Of a DNA stretch of 64,000 nt, positions 1-12,100 are shown piece by piece. Source of the DNA: Chloromonas sp. AAM2 (Eukaryota; Chlorophyta; Chlorophyceae; Chlamydomonadales; Chlamydomonadaceae); contig QAXH01006001.1 of the NCBI GenBank assembly GCA_004335635.1, positions 1-64,000 on the forward strand. The letters run 5' to 3'. The notes under the pieces were generated by a model. It made no database searches. It saw only the letters and a list, made by a program, of their open reading frames with translations, and had not been told where the DNA came from. The translations under genes were made by a program, and so were the position numbers. Numbering within the stretch: position 1 is the stretch's first letter; each line of letters starts with the position of its first letter.

Positions 1-1824
1 CCTGGCGGTAATACAGACCTATTCACACAAGAACTGTCCCAGAACTGGCAAACTTCTTTTTTTGCCTGGGAATGCACACAGTTAACAGCACCCTTCTGAT
101 GGTCCGTACTGATGGTTGTTCGGCACAGCATGAAGTACAATTGGCCATGCACAACCACCTACAAAGTGCGAATCTGTACCTGCCCATGCGCACACCAAAG
201 GCTTGGAATGTTTGCATGGCACAGTTGGCAACAGATATCAGGATGTCCAAGACAGGCCTCCAAGATACAGTGCCACAATGGCGACGGAACTCAACCCGTT
301 TGCACCATGCATATAGGCAGCAGCAGTTTGGCAGTGGCAACGCATCAAGTGGCAAGAATTGCAGGTTATCAAGTGCATGGAATAAGTGTGGGCCAGCATG
401 AACAGCGGTGATCGTTTGGCAAGCGGCGTAGTATAGTCACCCTTCTTTGCCATGCCACGCTAGCAGACTGTTCATGCACGGCTACAATCTTGTGCATGCG
501 TGCATGTCACACAGGCGTGAATGCCACGCTGTAGCTACATCTCGTGCGAAACGCCCTGCCACGTCTCTGATTGAATCAATCCAACGTCTCACAGTCACTG
601 TATCATTTACGTCATGATAAGATTCATATGATTTGATGGTACACTGAGTCACGCTGTGTCGATTCTGGCTGTTGGCTTTGGCTGTGGTGGTGCAGCCACG
701 TCAATGCCCATGGACTTGATCTGGTTATACTCTGATCGGGTCATCTTGACGCCTGGGGCCAAAGGAATCTTTGGAGGCCTGCACGCATGACCCACATGAG
801 AGACATGATTAACTCAACGCAGGCTACTGAATAAGAATGGTAGTCAGCCGGTATCAGCCAAAACCCATTGTGGTAGAGAGCTGTTGTGCCAGGGGTTGAT
901 TCGCTCAGCCCAGGTCAGAAAGTACTTACCATTGCGGTAGGTTTGTCCCAGCAGGTTTGGAGTTGAGGCAGAGGGGGTCCACACAGAAGGCCACCAAACG
1001 TGGCTCACTAGGCACAGCAGCCCCACTGGTCCATATGACTGCTGCCAGCATGCCGGTCTCAAGCGTCTGGTCACACTGCACGCAGTAGTGTGGCATAGAG
1101 CACACTTGAATGTGTCACGATTGCTGGTACACCAGCCCCTGGGCCACAGCCAGCGATAGAAAATCGTGGGACACATGTATGTGTGGGGCAACATGGCGCA
1201 AAGGTTGTTGTTGGTTATGGTTGGCGTTGGTGGCCGTCCGGCACACTTACAACTCTTCCAATTACACTACCAGGTCGTTAAGGTACATCAAACATGACCA
1301 ATGCTTGCTATTCCACACTACGGTGAGGTTCAAGCACATAGCCACCTGTGCAGGCCCATACCCATACCTGAAACAGCTCGGTCTCTCCGTCGACCGTTTC
1401 CTGCTGGGCGGTTCCGTCACATGCGGCACATGGCTCCGCCTTTGCCAGCCGCACCAGACGCCATGCATGCAGCTCTGGGCCTGCAGGCAGTTGAGCACCT
1501 GTGTCCAAGGCATGCAAAGCAGGTGCGTTTGAATCACACAGTCAGGTGTCGCAAAGTTGGAGATGGGAGAGAAGAGGGAGGTGCTGAATGTGAAACGTGA
1601 ATGCGTCTGTCGCGCTTCCGCCGGTGCATCACGAATCAAATAACAAGTGTGTAAGCCTTGCTGCCGGAACCAGCAAGTGTATGGGCACAATCACATGCAT
1701 AAGAGGTCGCACAAGTATGCCCTGCTGCTTGATCTAAAGACAACAGCAGGTAACAGCTGAAAGTCAAGAACAAACTGTGCACTTGGACGCACAAAAGCAG
1801 GGCGAACCGGGTGTGGCAGACAAT
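1..1824. other. Intergenic stretch without a supported gene
   Basis: No reading frame here shows recognisable domains or phase-consistent exons on either strand; open frames of up to about 140 codons overlap one another on both strands, as expected by chance. The only distinctive element is a copy of the dispersed 19-bp motif at 35-53. The 3' end of the downstream minus-strand gene (stop at 1825) probably puts some 3' UTR into the right-hand part. Confidence 0.5.
35..53 (-). repeat. Dispersed 19-bp motif, single copy
   Basis: TGTCCCAGAACTGGCAAAC, exact consensus, followed by TTC and a run of seven T residues. If transcribed in this direction the T run would resemble an RNA polymerase III terminator (inference). 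Confidence 0.8.
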
Positions 1825-4541
1825 TCAAAACGCGGGTCGGCTGGTTGGCCTGGATAGCTGCTTACTCGTTGGCTTACTTTGAGTTGCAGCTACAGGCGGC
1901 GGTGCCTTAATGGCGCTGTCCTTGCCAGCTGTCATGGCAGCAGCAGAAGCAGCCGGAGCTGCAGCTGCCGCAGGAGCAGTGCTGGCTGCTGGCCTGAGCG
2001 GGCTGCCAGTTGGAACAGCGGTGCCAGTGGCAGGGCTGAGAGCCGAGGTTGCTGTGAGACCACTGGCACGGGTGGCCTGGCTTGGCCTGGCAACACTTTG
2101 ACCACTGCTGTTCGTGATTCTAACTGCATCAACAGCTGCAGCACCAGAGGTGGAGGTGGGTGCTGACGAGAATGGTGTAAGGGCTGCTTTGGCCAAGGCG
2201 CTTTCTCTGGGAATACGAGTGCTTGCGGAAGAAAGGGCAGGCGAAGCGGGCGTCGTCTTGGAAGCGGAGGCAAGGATGCGAGTCGGCAGCTTGGACGGGG
2301 TCGTTCCGGGGGTGGTGGCAGTGGAATGGGGTGCAGGGGTGTGGGCGGTGCCGGCCCGGGGGGCAGACGTAGGTGTCCTGCCGGCTGGTGTAACTGAAGC
2401 GGTTGAAGAAGGCCGCGTGGCAGATGACGGAGTCTTGATTCCTGTACGCGGCACGGCAGGCTTGGCGGCAACCGGCGTCCCAACCGCAACTGACTTAGCC
2501 GCAGTCGAAGCTGGCAGTGCTGCTGTCCTGGACACGACCATTGATGCCTGGCATCGGCCGAACGGCCTGCTTTCAGCCGTGTTGATGGCACTGCGTTGTT
2601 TGATAGCGGCAGCTGCAGCAGTGCTGGCAGCCACGCCGGCAGCACGAGAGGACGTTGTGCGGGCGAAGTTGGGCACGCCCTTGCTTGCTGATGTGCGGCC
2701 ATTGTCTGACGTCCTGCTGCTTGTCTGCGTCATCAGTGCTGGTTGTGGTGACAACCGCCCGGGGCTTGAATCTCCATCACCAGCCTGTTGTGCGGAGGCC
2801 GCGTGCGGCAATGGACGCTTCAAGTTTGAATCTGTGTCACCGCCTTGTTCAGCCTGCAGTGCCTCCGTACGCTCAATGCTTGAGCTCCTGTTGTCAGGCT
2901 GTACTGCATCGAGCAGTTGGCTACCTGTGTCTGTTGCCCTGGCAGTTGTCTCGGGCTCAGACTCGGCTGGCAAGCTGGATGTCTCTGCGACAAGGGTTTC
3001 TGGGTGATCAGGCAGGTCACCTGGCACCGGGTCAGAAGGTATCTGCTGCAGGTTGTCTGCTGCTGCAGGGTTGGCAGCAGCAGGGTCCAGCTGAGCAGGT
3101 GCTAGCGCTGCAGCTGGTGCCAACTGGTGCACTGCAGCTGGTTTGGCAGTTTTTAGCTCAGACGCTGGCTGCTGAACGGCAGCTGCTTTGGCAGTTTCAA
3201 GCTCAGTTGCGGGCTGCTGAACGGCAGCTGGTGTAGCGGCTTTAAGCTCAGTTGCGGGCTGCTGAACAGCAGCTTGTGTAGCAGTTTCAAGCTCAGTTGC
3301 GGACTGCTGAACGGTAGCTTGTGTGGCAGTTTCAAGCTCAGTTGCAGGCTGCTGAACAGCAGCTGGTGTAGCAGTTTCAAGCTCAGTTGCGGGCTGCTGG
3401 ACGGCAGCTGGGATGGCCGTTGCAGTGGCAGCTGAGTGGGCAACTGATGCAGCGCAAGCCACCGCGCTCGCCTGCATTGCCTGCACAAGGAAAGTGCTGG
3501 GCGCTAGAGCCAGCACAGGGGTCACAGGGGTAGCAGGGGTGTCCGGCTGGGACTCCACAGGTGTTGCCTGCTTGCTAGCCGCTCCAGCACCAGCACCATG
3601 TGGCATGCTGGCTGGAGCTCCAGTGCTACTGGCAGCTGCACTTCCCTCCTGCTGTGAGAGTGGGCTAGCATCAGCGCTGCTCCATGTGGCCATGTCTTGC
3701 ACGCTATCCATGGCTACACTGCCTGTGCCACTCACATGCTCTCTACCGACCAACGGGCTGACCGCATGCTCGGCCTGCACATGCGATGGCATTGTCCTGA
3801 TTGGTGCAGGCAGGCTTGCAGCACTTGGCATCTGCTGCTGCTGCTGCAGTCTGTCCTCACGGTCCGGCTCTGTAAGATGCTTGGCTGATGCGATTGCGTG
3901 CTGTGCATGCTCTTGGCATCGCTGAGAGGTAGGGATGGACTGGCGTTCAGATGGTTGGTGCACGTCTGGACAGTTCATGTCAGTGTGCAGCTCGTGAAAC
4001 GAAGGACCATGCTTTGCCGGTGGCGGCAGCACCTGCACAAAGAAAACCACATGTGCATGATGTGTTGAAATATCTGACAAATAGAATATTTTACTCAGGG
4101 GAGCATCCGGCCGGCGTGAAGCCGTGCAAATAAGTCATGGTGTTCGCACCACACGCACGGCCCTTGCGAGTGCAACATGCAAATGTTCATACAAGGCCAA
4201 GAGTGCACCGTTTCAAGGCCAACAACCTCAGTGCATACCTCAGGCGAGCCAGTTTCGGGTGACAGGGTGCCCTGGTAGTGCGAGACGCCCTCACCGCCCC
4301 AGCTGGCCGCCTGCAATCAGATTCAGCAGGGAATGATGGATGCACGCATAAATGCACGGCAATAGCTCGCCAGGATGCAATGTACGTGTTGGCTATCCAG
4401 TCGTATGGTCTGCGGCATTCCTTTGGCCCTGGACTGATGCATCATACACATGCATTTTCCCTACTTAATAAGATTAGATTCCTTGATGTTGAGGGATGGC
4501 CAAGCTCCTTGCTCACTTGTGGAACGGCAACAATGTACATG

Positions 4542-4579
<38 letters not shown>

Positions 4580-5826
4580 CAAGTGGCCCACCTGCAGTAG
4601 CTGAGAGTTATCCTGCATGTCCATGGCAGAAACCGCCCCATCATCGCCCATCCCGTCATCCCCATCTTCGTCATCACATAGGCTCTCCTGGTACTGCTCG
4701 AAGTCACCGGGACTGCTCAGGTCTGAAGATGCACCGGCCTGCAAGTGCATGGCAGATGAGCAACCGAACAGCAAGGTTGACAACTGACCAACCAACCAAC
4801 CAATTGTAGAGAGCGGCATGGGCAACCCTGATGGATCGAGTAATATCAACCAACCAACCAACCAACTAACCAACCAACTGACTGCAGAGCACTGTGATAG
4901 TTCACAGAGTACTATCCTGGTGTGTCGCAATCCCCTTCACATGTAGGACGGGTTGGAATCCCTCCCCTCTTGTGATAGTTCGTGTTTGCTGAGAAGGTGC
5001 ATGGAGGGGCAGGGCAGGAGGCCAGCCGTGCCAAAGACAAGGCGACATGCAGTTGTGCAGAGAGGCCAGCTTGAATGGCTCTGACTAAGAGAGTGAACGC
5101 GAAATTCAACCAGGCGTGAAGGGCACAGCCAGGTAGTGCGTTGTCTCGATATTCTTGTTCTTAGCAATGAGTAGGAGGCGCACCTCTGAGGGTTGCTGGG
5201 AGTTGCCCCTGTTGCTGATCGAATCAATAGGCTGGAGTGGGGGGCTGAGAGGTGAGGTAATGGCCTTGGCATGCTGTTGAAATCTGGGTGGCTGCTGGTG
5301 CTGGTGTGCAGGGCTCACGTCCCGAGAAGGAACAGGCAGAGCTTCTACCACGGCAGGCTGCAGATGAATGCTCTCCACGTCATTCAAGGCATCAATGTTG
5401 CCTTGGAGCTTGGTCAGGCGCCCAGCCTGCAGCCCACAGATGCAATCATTGGTGTGTGTTGATTGGATGGGAATACAAAGCTCGATGGCGCTGCTCAGCA
5501 TGCAGTGCGCATGTGCAGCCTCATGTAAGCAGCTGGTGTGTAGCTGGTTGAGAAACCTGCGTACCAGAGCGGATGGCAGAGTGGAGGCCGAGTTCTGTAG
5601 AGGCTGGCTGACACAGGCTTGCTGTGTATTGCTGGCTGTAGGTGAAGCCTCTGCAGGCACAACGTTCAGAAAATGAACTAAGTGGCGGAACAGGTGGGCA
5701 TAACATCGAAAAGTGATTGCGCACCCAGCTCCACCAAACTGTACCTGTCTCCTGGTGGGCTTTGGAGAATTCTGCATCATACTGCGTATTCTTGGCCGCT
5801 GGCCTTGCGCAGCACAGGAATCGCAT
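1825..5826 (-). CDS. Low-complexity Ala/Ser/Thr/Pro-rich protein of unknown function, 5 exons
   Basis: Model (coding order): 5826-5745, 5650-5565, 5426-5184, 4738-4592, 4032-1825; 921 aa. Phases agree at all four junctions. The start chosen is MRFLCCARPA at 5826; an in-frame Met at 5868 is possible. The adjacent cysteines could be palmitoylated (inference). No known domain was recognised. Residues from about 190 onward are biased to Ala, Ser, Thr, Pro and Gln. Exon 4 encodes an acidic patch rich in D/E/G. The last exon is a single 736-codon block with a 15-residue repeat (6-7 copies), many SP/TP pairs and a basic S/R/P tail ending SRPTSRPAF, so the tail may be phosphorylated or bind a polymer, but this is not shown. 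The long unbroken frame and the phase agreement support coding; exons 1-2 are less sure than the rest. Confidence 0.6.
3120..3417 (-). repeat. 45-bp tandem repeat encoding a 15-residue unit, about 6.5 copies
   Basis: Within the last exon of the 1825-5826 gene the unit TPAAVQQPATELETA recurs with substitutions (Q for P, K for E, H for Q). Units stay in frame and no unit is broken, so the repeat is translated. The ends of the array degrade into Ala-rich sequence. Confidence 0.9.
4545..4880. repeat. (AC)n microsatellite and (AACC)n clusters
   Basis: An (AC)n run covers about 4545-4577. On the coding strand it is (TG)n and begins about 15 bases inside the intron after the donor at 4591. Two CCAA/AACC clusters lie at about 4786-4804 and 4850-4879 in the preceding intron. 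Confidence 0.9.
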
Positions 5827-7637
5827 CTCGTTCCTCCGTTCACAATTGTGAGCCTGTTCAAAGCCCAACTGGCTGAACCTATCTCAAATCTTGCCTTGTA
5901 GGCAGCACGTCAAGTGAGCATTGTCTGTGTGGCAATGGCGCCTCGACAGCTGCACACGCCGTCTCGATAAGTCAAATTTGAGGGCCGCCCATCACAGTGC
6001 GTATTCAATTGTTTGCGGTGCGCGTCCAGTTGCTCCCAAAGCGTATCGCATTGCCGCGCAGGCAGAACACGAGCTGGGTTGTCACAACGGTCAACCGACA
6101 TGTTCCATTGGTTTTGAAACCAGCACTTGGATTGCCTGTGACAATTTCTGCGTGCGTGATGTGCACTCTTACCATGAAACACGAAAGAAAGACAGAAGAA
6201 GGAAAAAAGAAACAAACGGGCCAGAAAACCACCGTTACCACCGTTAGTGCAGTTGTTGCTTGCGCTTGTCACTGGCCAATCTGAAATCTGACACCCATGA
6301 AAGACACCCATGACACCCACGAAAGAAACCCATGTCTGCAGACTGCTGGCCCATTCTGTCTGGGTGAAGGCACCTGATTGTGCTTCCAAAGCCCTAGGGC
6401 TAGGGTTAGCAATGGTCAGCTCAGGTGGCGCAGTTTTATGTATATCGTTGTGCCGAATCACTAAGCGGATTCAGCCATAACGGATGTGGTTCCATGGAGT
6501 TGGCATGAGGCCTCAGTCTCTGCTTCAGGACACTTTGTGAGTGGTGGCCTGTTTTGCAGCACCACATGACGAATGGCCACTGTTACGTTTTGTGTTCAGC
6601 CCAGAATAGCTTCTAAATTACGCGGGTTGAGATTTGCTTGCCCGGCACAAGCAGCATGTAAACGCTAGCACTGCTGCACTAAGCCATGGAACTCATGAGC
6701 TTAGGCTACGTGTGGTGTTGCAATGTGTGGGCGATGCTTGCACGTGTGGGTCTGTCATGTTTGAGTGCCACAGTGCGTAGACAGTGTCTTTTGCACTACG
6801 GCATGAAGGGCAGAACCGCTGGTTTTCGTGATTGTGCAGCACATGTCCGTAACCGAGATGGCCAGTGGCAACCGTCCGAGAAAACAACAGATCTCAGACA
6901 TGGATGTCAAAACCTGGCAGTGGACGCTGCCCAACTGCGGAGGTCAGTCAGTCCTTGCGTTCAGCGAATGTTTGCCGGGCTGTCACTTGTGCACTGACGT
7001 AGAAATCCGCACGTTGGCATCTCATTCAGCGTTAAAGCAGGCATAATACGTTTCTTAGCATCACATCATATGGTAATTGATTGGCGTCCTTGACGTTCGT
7101 TATCAGTTTCTACATGTGTATACAATTTGGTGAAGACACTGATGTTAAGATTTACACCCGTGTTCTATCCCACATGACCAAGCTGTACAGGCAACTAATA
7201 CCTGCTCACACACATGTCTTGTCAAGCTGGGCCACCGCTGTCCTTGCTTGCGTCAAACCCAGCCCGTACTCTCAGCCTGTTGCTTCAAATGATCTGCAAC
7301 CTTCAGAGTGTGTGACCAATGGTGCGCCTGCGGCACACCCACGGGACACGCAGCGGTTTGGACTTGTGCGTGGCTTGGTGCAAGCTACCGGGTGTTGTGC
7401 ATGCAAATGCAATTTGACGACACATGCTCCCCGGCGTTTTCTCAGCAAAGGGTCTAACTTAACTCCCTCTTTTTTGTGGTGTGGACATACACTGCACGCA
7501 TCTATGCAGGTCACAAACACGGTTAGGTTGTACGGGGTACTGACCAGGGAAAGCCAATCTATGAACTCATAAAAGTAAAGCCAAGTCATGACTGAATAAC
7601 TAGTGCTCCATGGCTCCATGGGCAGGGTCTCAGGTCC

Positions 7638-7818
7638 TCAGCTGCTCACAGCACTGGGGCAGTCGACCAACAGGGCAAACACCTCATGTACCCCCGTAAA
7701 TGCTGGGCTACTAGACACCAGCTCAGCCTGACTCACTCGGACAACATCAGGTGAGGAGCGCCAAGGGAAGAGAATACGGCTGTGATGCTCGTCATTTGCT
7801 TGGTCATTGGCAGAACTG
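7638..7818 (-). CDS. Possible terminal exon, unassigned
   Basis: On the minus strand a T-rich stretch ending in CAG is followed by about 60 codons running to a stop at 7638, with a balanced composition (for example ILFPWRSSPDVVRVSQAELV). No family was recognised and no upstream exon with matching phase was found. It could equally be a chance frame. Confidence 0.25.
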
Positions 7819-8217
7819 AATACAAGAATAAAGCCGAGGCGGTGAGGTAAAAAACAAAAGCAGCATAACAGCAAAAGCAGGCCTGCTAGAGCCCACATAT
7901 TGTTCCCGCACAGCGGGTGGCACTGGCGTCCAACACTGGCGTCCTCGAGCCGATCCCGTACGTGGAGCAGGCACTGACAGACGCGCTGCCTCGCTAATCC
8001 TGCTGCTGTTTGAGCGGGTTACCCAGCGGTTGCGCACAAGCATCATGCCTGGAAGCATACTCACAAACTCAGCCAGCAATAGAGCTGTATGTCAGTCAGA
8101 AATGATTCCTCACAGCTTGTGTGTGTCATGAAAGGCAGCATCAGGGCATGTATCAAAGCATTGGCGACCCACACCCCGCCCCACTTGCCTGTCCTCTAAT
8201 ACAAAAACATTTCTGAT

Positions 8218-8312
8218 TCAAGGATCTGCTGGCTTGCGCATCCTCTCCTCGCCGCATTTGCGCTTCACAATGTCCAAGACCTCCTCCTGCTCACCCGTGC
8301 CAGCCTGATTGG
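8218..8312 (-). CDS. Possible terminal exon, charged C-terminus, unassigned
   Basis: A polypyrimidine tract and an ACAG acceptor precede a short charged frame on the minus strand that contains EEVLDIVKRKCGEERMRKP and stops at 8218. Its composition is unlike the surrounding non-coding DNA. An upstream partner exon was not found, so this may be the tail of an unrecognised gene. Confidence 0.3.
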
Positions 8313-8789
8313 CTGTATCATCGTGCCAAAAAAAAGGTTTGCCAGTCAAGCAGCAAAATGAATTGCAGGTGTTCGTTTTGATGAGAAGTCTAATATGGTC
8401 CAGGCCGTACGACACTTGTGCTGAGGTCTGTTGCTACATTGCAACGCAACATAATACAGACTGTTGTGGTTTTCCTGGGCCTGGTGAACGTCCCAATGGG
8501 AATAATGGCCTGGCGTGGCCGCACTTGACCTGCCAGCCAAACCCATTGTATACGTATATATAAATGTGCTATCGCCGAGCCGGCTGCGAGTTCAATATGC
8601 AGCACATGCACGTGTGGACATGCGATAACCTGTAGTACAGCACTGGCTGTGAAATCAAAATTGGATATCAAATCGGATCCGGTTTCCCCCAACGACCGAT
8701 GATGCAGTGTGTCTGCTGAAGCCGCAACAGGTGCATGGGTTCGACTGCATCGATAAATCTTGGACAGTAAGACAGAATAACAAGGTGGG

Positions 8790-8910
8790 ACGTCCGACGC
8801 CACTACTGGCACGACTCGTGAAGCATGCTGGATTCCAAAGGCTCCCCTCAAAGATGGAGTTTCGTGGCGCACCGGGCATAATACCCTTTCCACCTGATGC
8901 TCTGAAGCAG
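8790..8910 (+). CDS. Possible internal exon, unassigned
   Basis: The plus-strand frame here contains LPSKMEFRGAPGIIPFPP and ends at a consensus GTGAGT donor near 8911. A phase-compatible acceptor exists near 9082, but the joined frame stops at 9202, inside the first cyclase exon, so the model conflicts with a much better gene. Confidence 0.2.
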
Positions 8911-9179
8911 TGAGTGCCGAGTCTTTTCCAGTGCAGCCACTTATGGCTGCGTCAACTGCCAAGCACCCTTTAGACTTCACGCACGACCATGGCGCTTGAT
9001 CACAACGTTAACACTGCTCGCCAAGGTCAAGGTCAGTCTGTGTCTTGTTCATGGCTTTGGACAACAACCCCTGCTGTGCAGATTTTATCCAGCAACCAGC
9101 CTGTATCCAGCAACTAGCGGCAAGAGCCTGTCAGCCTGCGTGCAGTGCCTGGCACCCTTGACTTGTTGGTTCGGTAACA

Positions 9180-12100
9180 ATGGGCCAATGCGCGTCAAGT
9201 GATCGCGGGGACTTACTGAATGATGTCAGCGCCGGGCAACCGAGCTACCGTACCCGAATGCCCAAGGGCAGCACGAGCTTGGCATTGTTCACACAAACGG
9301 AGCTGAACTTGGCTGCAAAGCCGTGTTGCGTGGTGATCGGCGAGGGAGCTGGCCCTAATGCCGTACTCTCTCTTGCCGGTTCCAGTCCTGCGATATTGGA
9401 GCTGCCGGACTCGCCATCGATCCAGGAACACACAAGGTAAGTGCGTTGCGCACAATATCCCCGACAATGCAGGACTGGACAGGCTGTCGGCCATACCATG
9501 CCACCATGCAGACATCCGAGCTCTGCAGATCATTCATTTATCATGATTGGACATGACCAAAGGCAAACATGGCAAGTCTATGTTGCATGATGTTGTGTGA
9601 ACTTTCACGTAACACAAGCAATCACTGGCAGTTCTGTGACAGATGTTGCAATGTATGCTTGGTACACGGTAGGTGCCACTTGTGGAACAGGTTGTAAGTC
9701 AAACGAGTGCCAGGGCTTTCACAATCGCTCATTTAAGAGAGCGTACTGTTAACAATGCTTTCATAACTGGAACATGGTGATGTGCTCCGGCACAGTGTTG
9801 TGTGCGCTCTGGCACAAAACACCTTGTGAGCAACACCTTGCCACACTCTTGCCGTTTCCTACGGCTGTCCCGGCACCTATCTTTGTACCATGTAGACTAC
9901 CAAGCATGTGGCGTTCTATGCTGATCCCTGCTGAGCAGGTCACGCAATCACACTCACAAAGCCCATTGCTGTACGCAGGTTCATGAATCAACTGATCGCC
10001 TTGAATGAACACTTGCGGTGCAAGGTGTTGCAAACAGTGGCATCCGCCGGTCAATCGGCCGTCTCTGCAATTCCCCTTGTGGTCACGGCCCATGCACAAC
10101 ACGACTCAGCTGGCGAAGGCCTGTGCTTGCCTCACATACTGGCACTCACTCCATGCCATTGGAGTTCATCTTCAGCCGCTGCAAACCCCGTTCCTGCGTG
10201 CCTGATCACGCACGTCCTTTCCATCCCAATCCCGGCAGAGGGTCAGCCTGGGATGGGCACCTGCGGTACCAGGTCACACACCTCTTTTGACGGAAGAGGC
10301 CAGGCTACTGGCATAACACCACGCTGTTCACTGGACACACCGGTCCGCTCCCAGGAGACGCCCATAGTTCCATACTCTCTGGCAGCCCTGTCTTCTTGCT
10401 CATCGACAACGGCATGGGATGCCTCTCTGTCTGGGCGCTCCCTGACACCATCGCTCGACCCGTTGCCGCTCCTCATTGCAGCGTCTGATGCCAGCCCTTT
10501 GCTGATGACAGTCTGTGGAGATAAGGGCAGCCAGGTGAGCTTTGGTGAAGGGCACTGGTGTGTTAATGGGCTGAGAGCCAAGCTCAAAGGGCATTGGGCT
10601 GAGTTTGAACTTCAGGGTTATTGTGCTTCAAGACGCGTAGGCCTGTTAAGGGTGTAGCACACCCATCGGGCTAGCAGAATGATTTGCTTTTCAGGAGTTG
10701 GGTGCATTATGCAGACGACTGCTACAGAGATGGGTTAAGAATCAAGCTCCAAGGGCATAGCGCTAAGTTCTAGCTTCAGGGTCGCTGTGCTGTGAAGAGA
10801 GCGCAAGTGTTCGTGCTGTGCCCCAGGGCCAACGCGAGCATCTAGGTCATCAAACCCAGCACTACCTTGACTCATTAGGCATCTGCATGATAGCAACGTC
10901 ATCAACACTGAACATCACGTTGCTTGGCTGTATATGTATGCCTGGGTGCAGTGCATGCACGCGTTACACTGCAGGACATGCGACACTTGGTTCTACCAGC
11001 AGACTGACAACTGGCATGCTTACTTTTGTAGCCTTTTCAGCTTTACCAGCTGTGTACCTTTGCAGGTCTGGTACCAAAACGCCGGCAGCCTCAGTTATGC
11101 TGGCAACCGTACAACAAACTTGGAGGGCTGGAACTACTTGAGGCAACTGCTTACCTTGCAACCACCCGAGCTGCTTGACGAATTGTTGGAGTGTGTGATC
11201 TTGGAGAACAAACCTTGGACCCGCGTGCTACAGGTGAGGAAACGCATGCCATGTGCAGCGTGTGCACAAGATGCGCTGTCTTGTTTGTGGCGTTTGGGTT
11301 TGTCGGAGCCCGGGTGTTATTGACCTACTTTGTATTAGTATAGAACGAGCAAACCGATGAACAGCCGTTCCATGCAGGTTAGTGCTGGGCCTTTGCCGGG
11401 GCAGTCGAAGCGAGCGATAGCTATCACGCGACTGCGCAGGTGCCGCCATTCCTCGCGGAAGCCGTTGAGGGAGGCAGAAGAAGCAACCTTGGCACAGTGC
11501 ATGAGCCGAATGACTGTGCGGTGGCACCAGTAGGTGGCACCTTGACTGCAAGAGCCCCGACACGGGCTAGCTCAGGCAAAGGCAAAAAGACGTTAAGAAT
11601 TGAGTTGGAGGATGCCGATCCACCCAGCGCTCACAGTTCTGCCAGCCTAAATGGTATCGAAATTACCATGGAGTCTCATGTGGTCGGCCGGTTTTCAAAT
11701 GCTGTGGAGAAGTCACCAACCACGCCCGGGCAAGAGGCTGCAAATCGCTCTACCTCCTTGGACCTGTCAGCTTCAAAGAGCAAGCGTGGTGCCTTGCAAT
11801 GTGTCAGCTCAAGGTAAGACAATGAGGTGCACACTGGCCCACACTGGCCACGCCGATGTTGAAACGTAACGGCATCACATCACGTGGCTTGCATCAGGGC
11901 GAAGAAGGTCGTCGGCAGCTGCGGCCTCATGGCTTGAAGCAAACTGGCTGGTTTGGAGGTGGGCAGGATAGGCAGTGCAGGCTAGGTGGGCTGGATGGGA
12001 ACAGCAAAGGTGGTGTGTTCAAGCAAGCCAAAGGAAGACTATGCTGGCATGGGGTCGTTCAGCACGCTTTTTTTTTCGTGCCTTCAGCACGAAATTTGCT

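Larger units (their letters stand above)
5827..9179. other. 3.3-kb gap between divergent genes with orphan exon-like pieces
   Basis: No complete gene model could be built. Three short segments listed separately (7638-7818, 8218-8312, about 8790-8910) look like exons by codon content and splice signals but do not join. A short telomere-like string CCCTAGGGCTAGGGTTAG at about 6393 is isolated and has no array around it. The right part must contain the promoter of the cyclase gene at 9180. Confidence 0.4.

Noticed and set aside
2114..3236. Plus-strand open frames up to 297 aa opposite the long minus-strand exon
   Set aside because: They are antisense shadows of the GC-rich repeat-containing exon. 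The minus frame is longer, joins four upstream exons in phase and contains the clean 15-residue repeat.
6390..6412. Telomere-like CCCTAGGGCTAGGGTTAG string
   Set aside because: Only one or two units, not an array; likely chance.
10243..10587. Minus-strand frame of 114 aa over cyclase exon 2
   Set aside because: The plus-strand exon 9979-10534 ends at a consensus donor and keeps phase between the MGQC exon and the PAS exon, so the plus frame is preferred.
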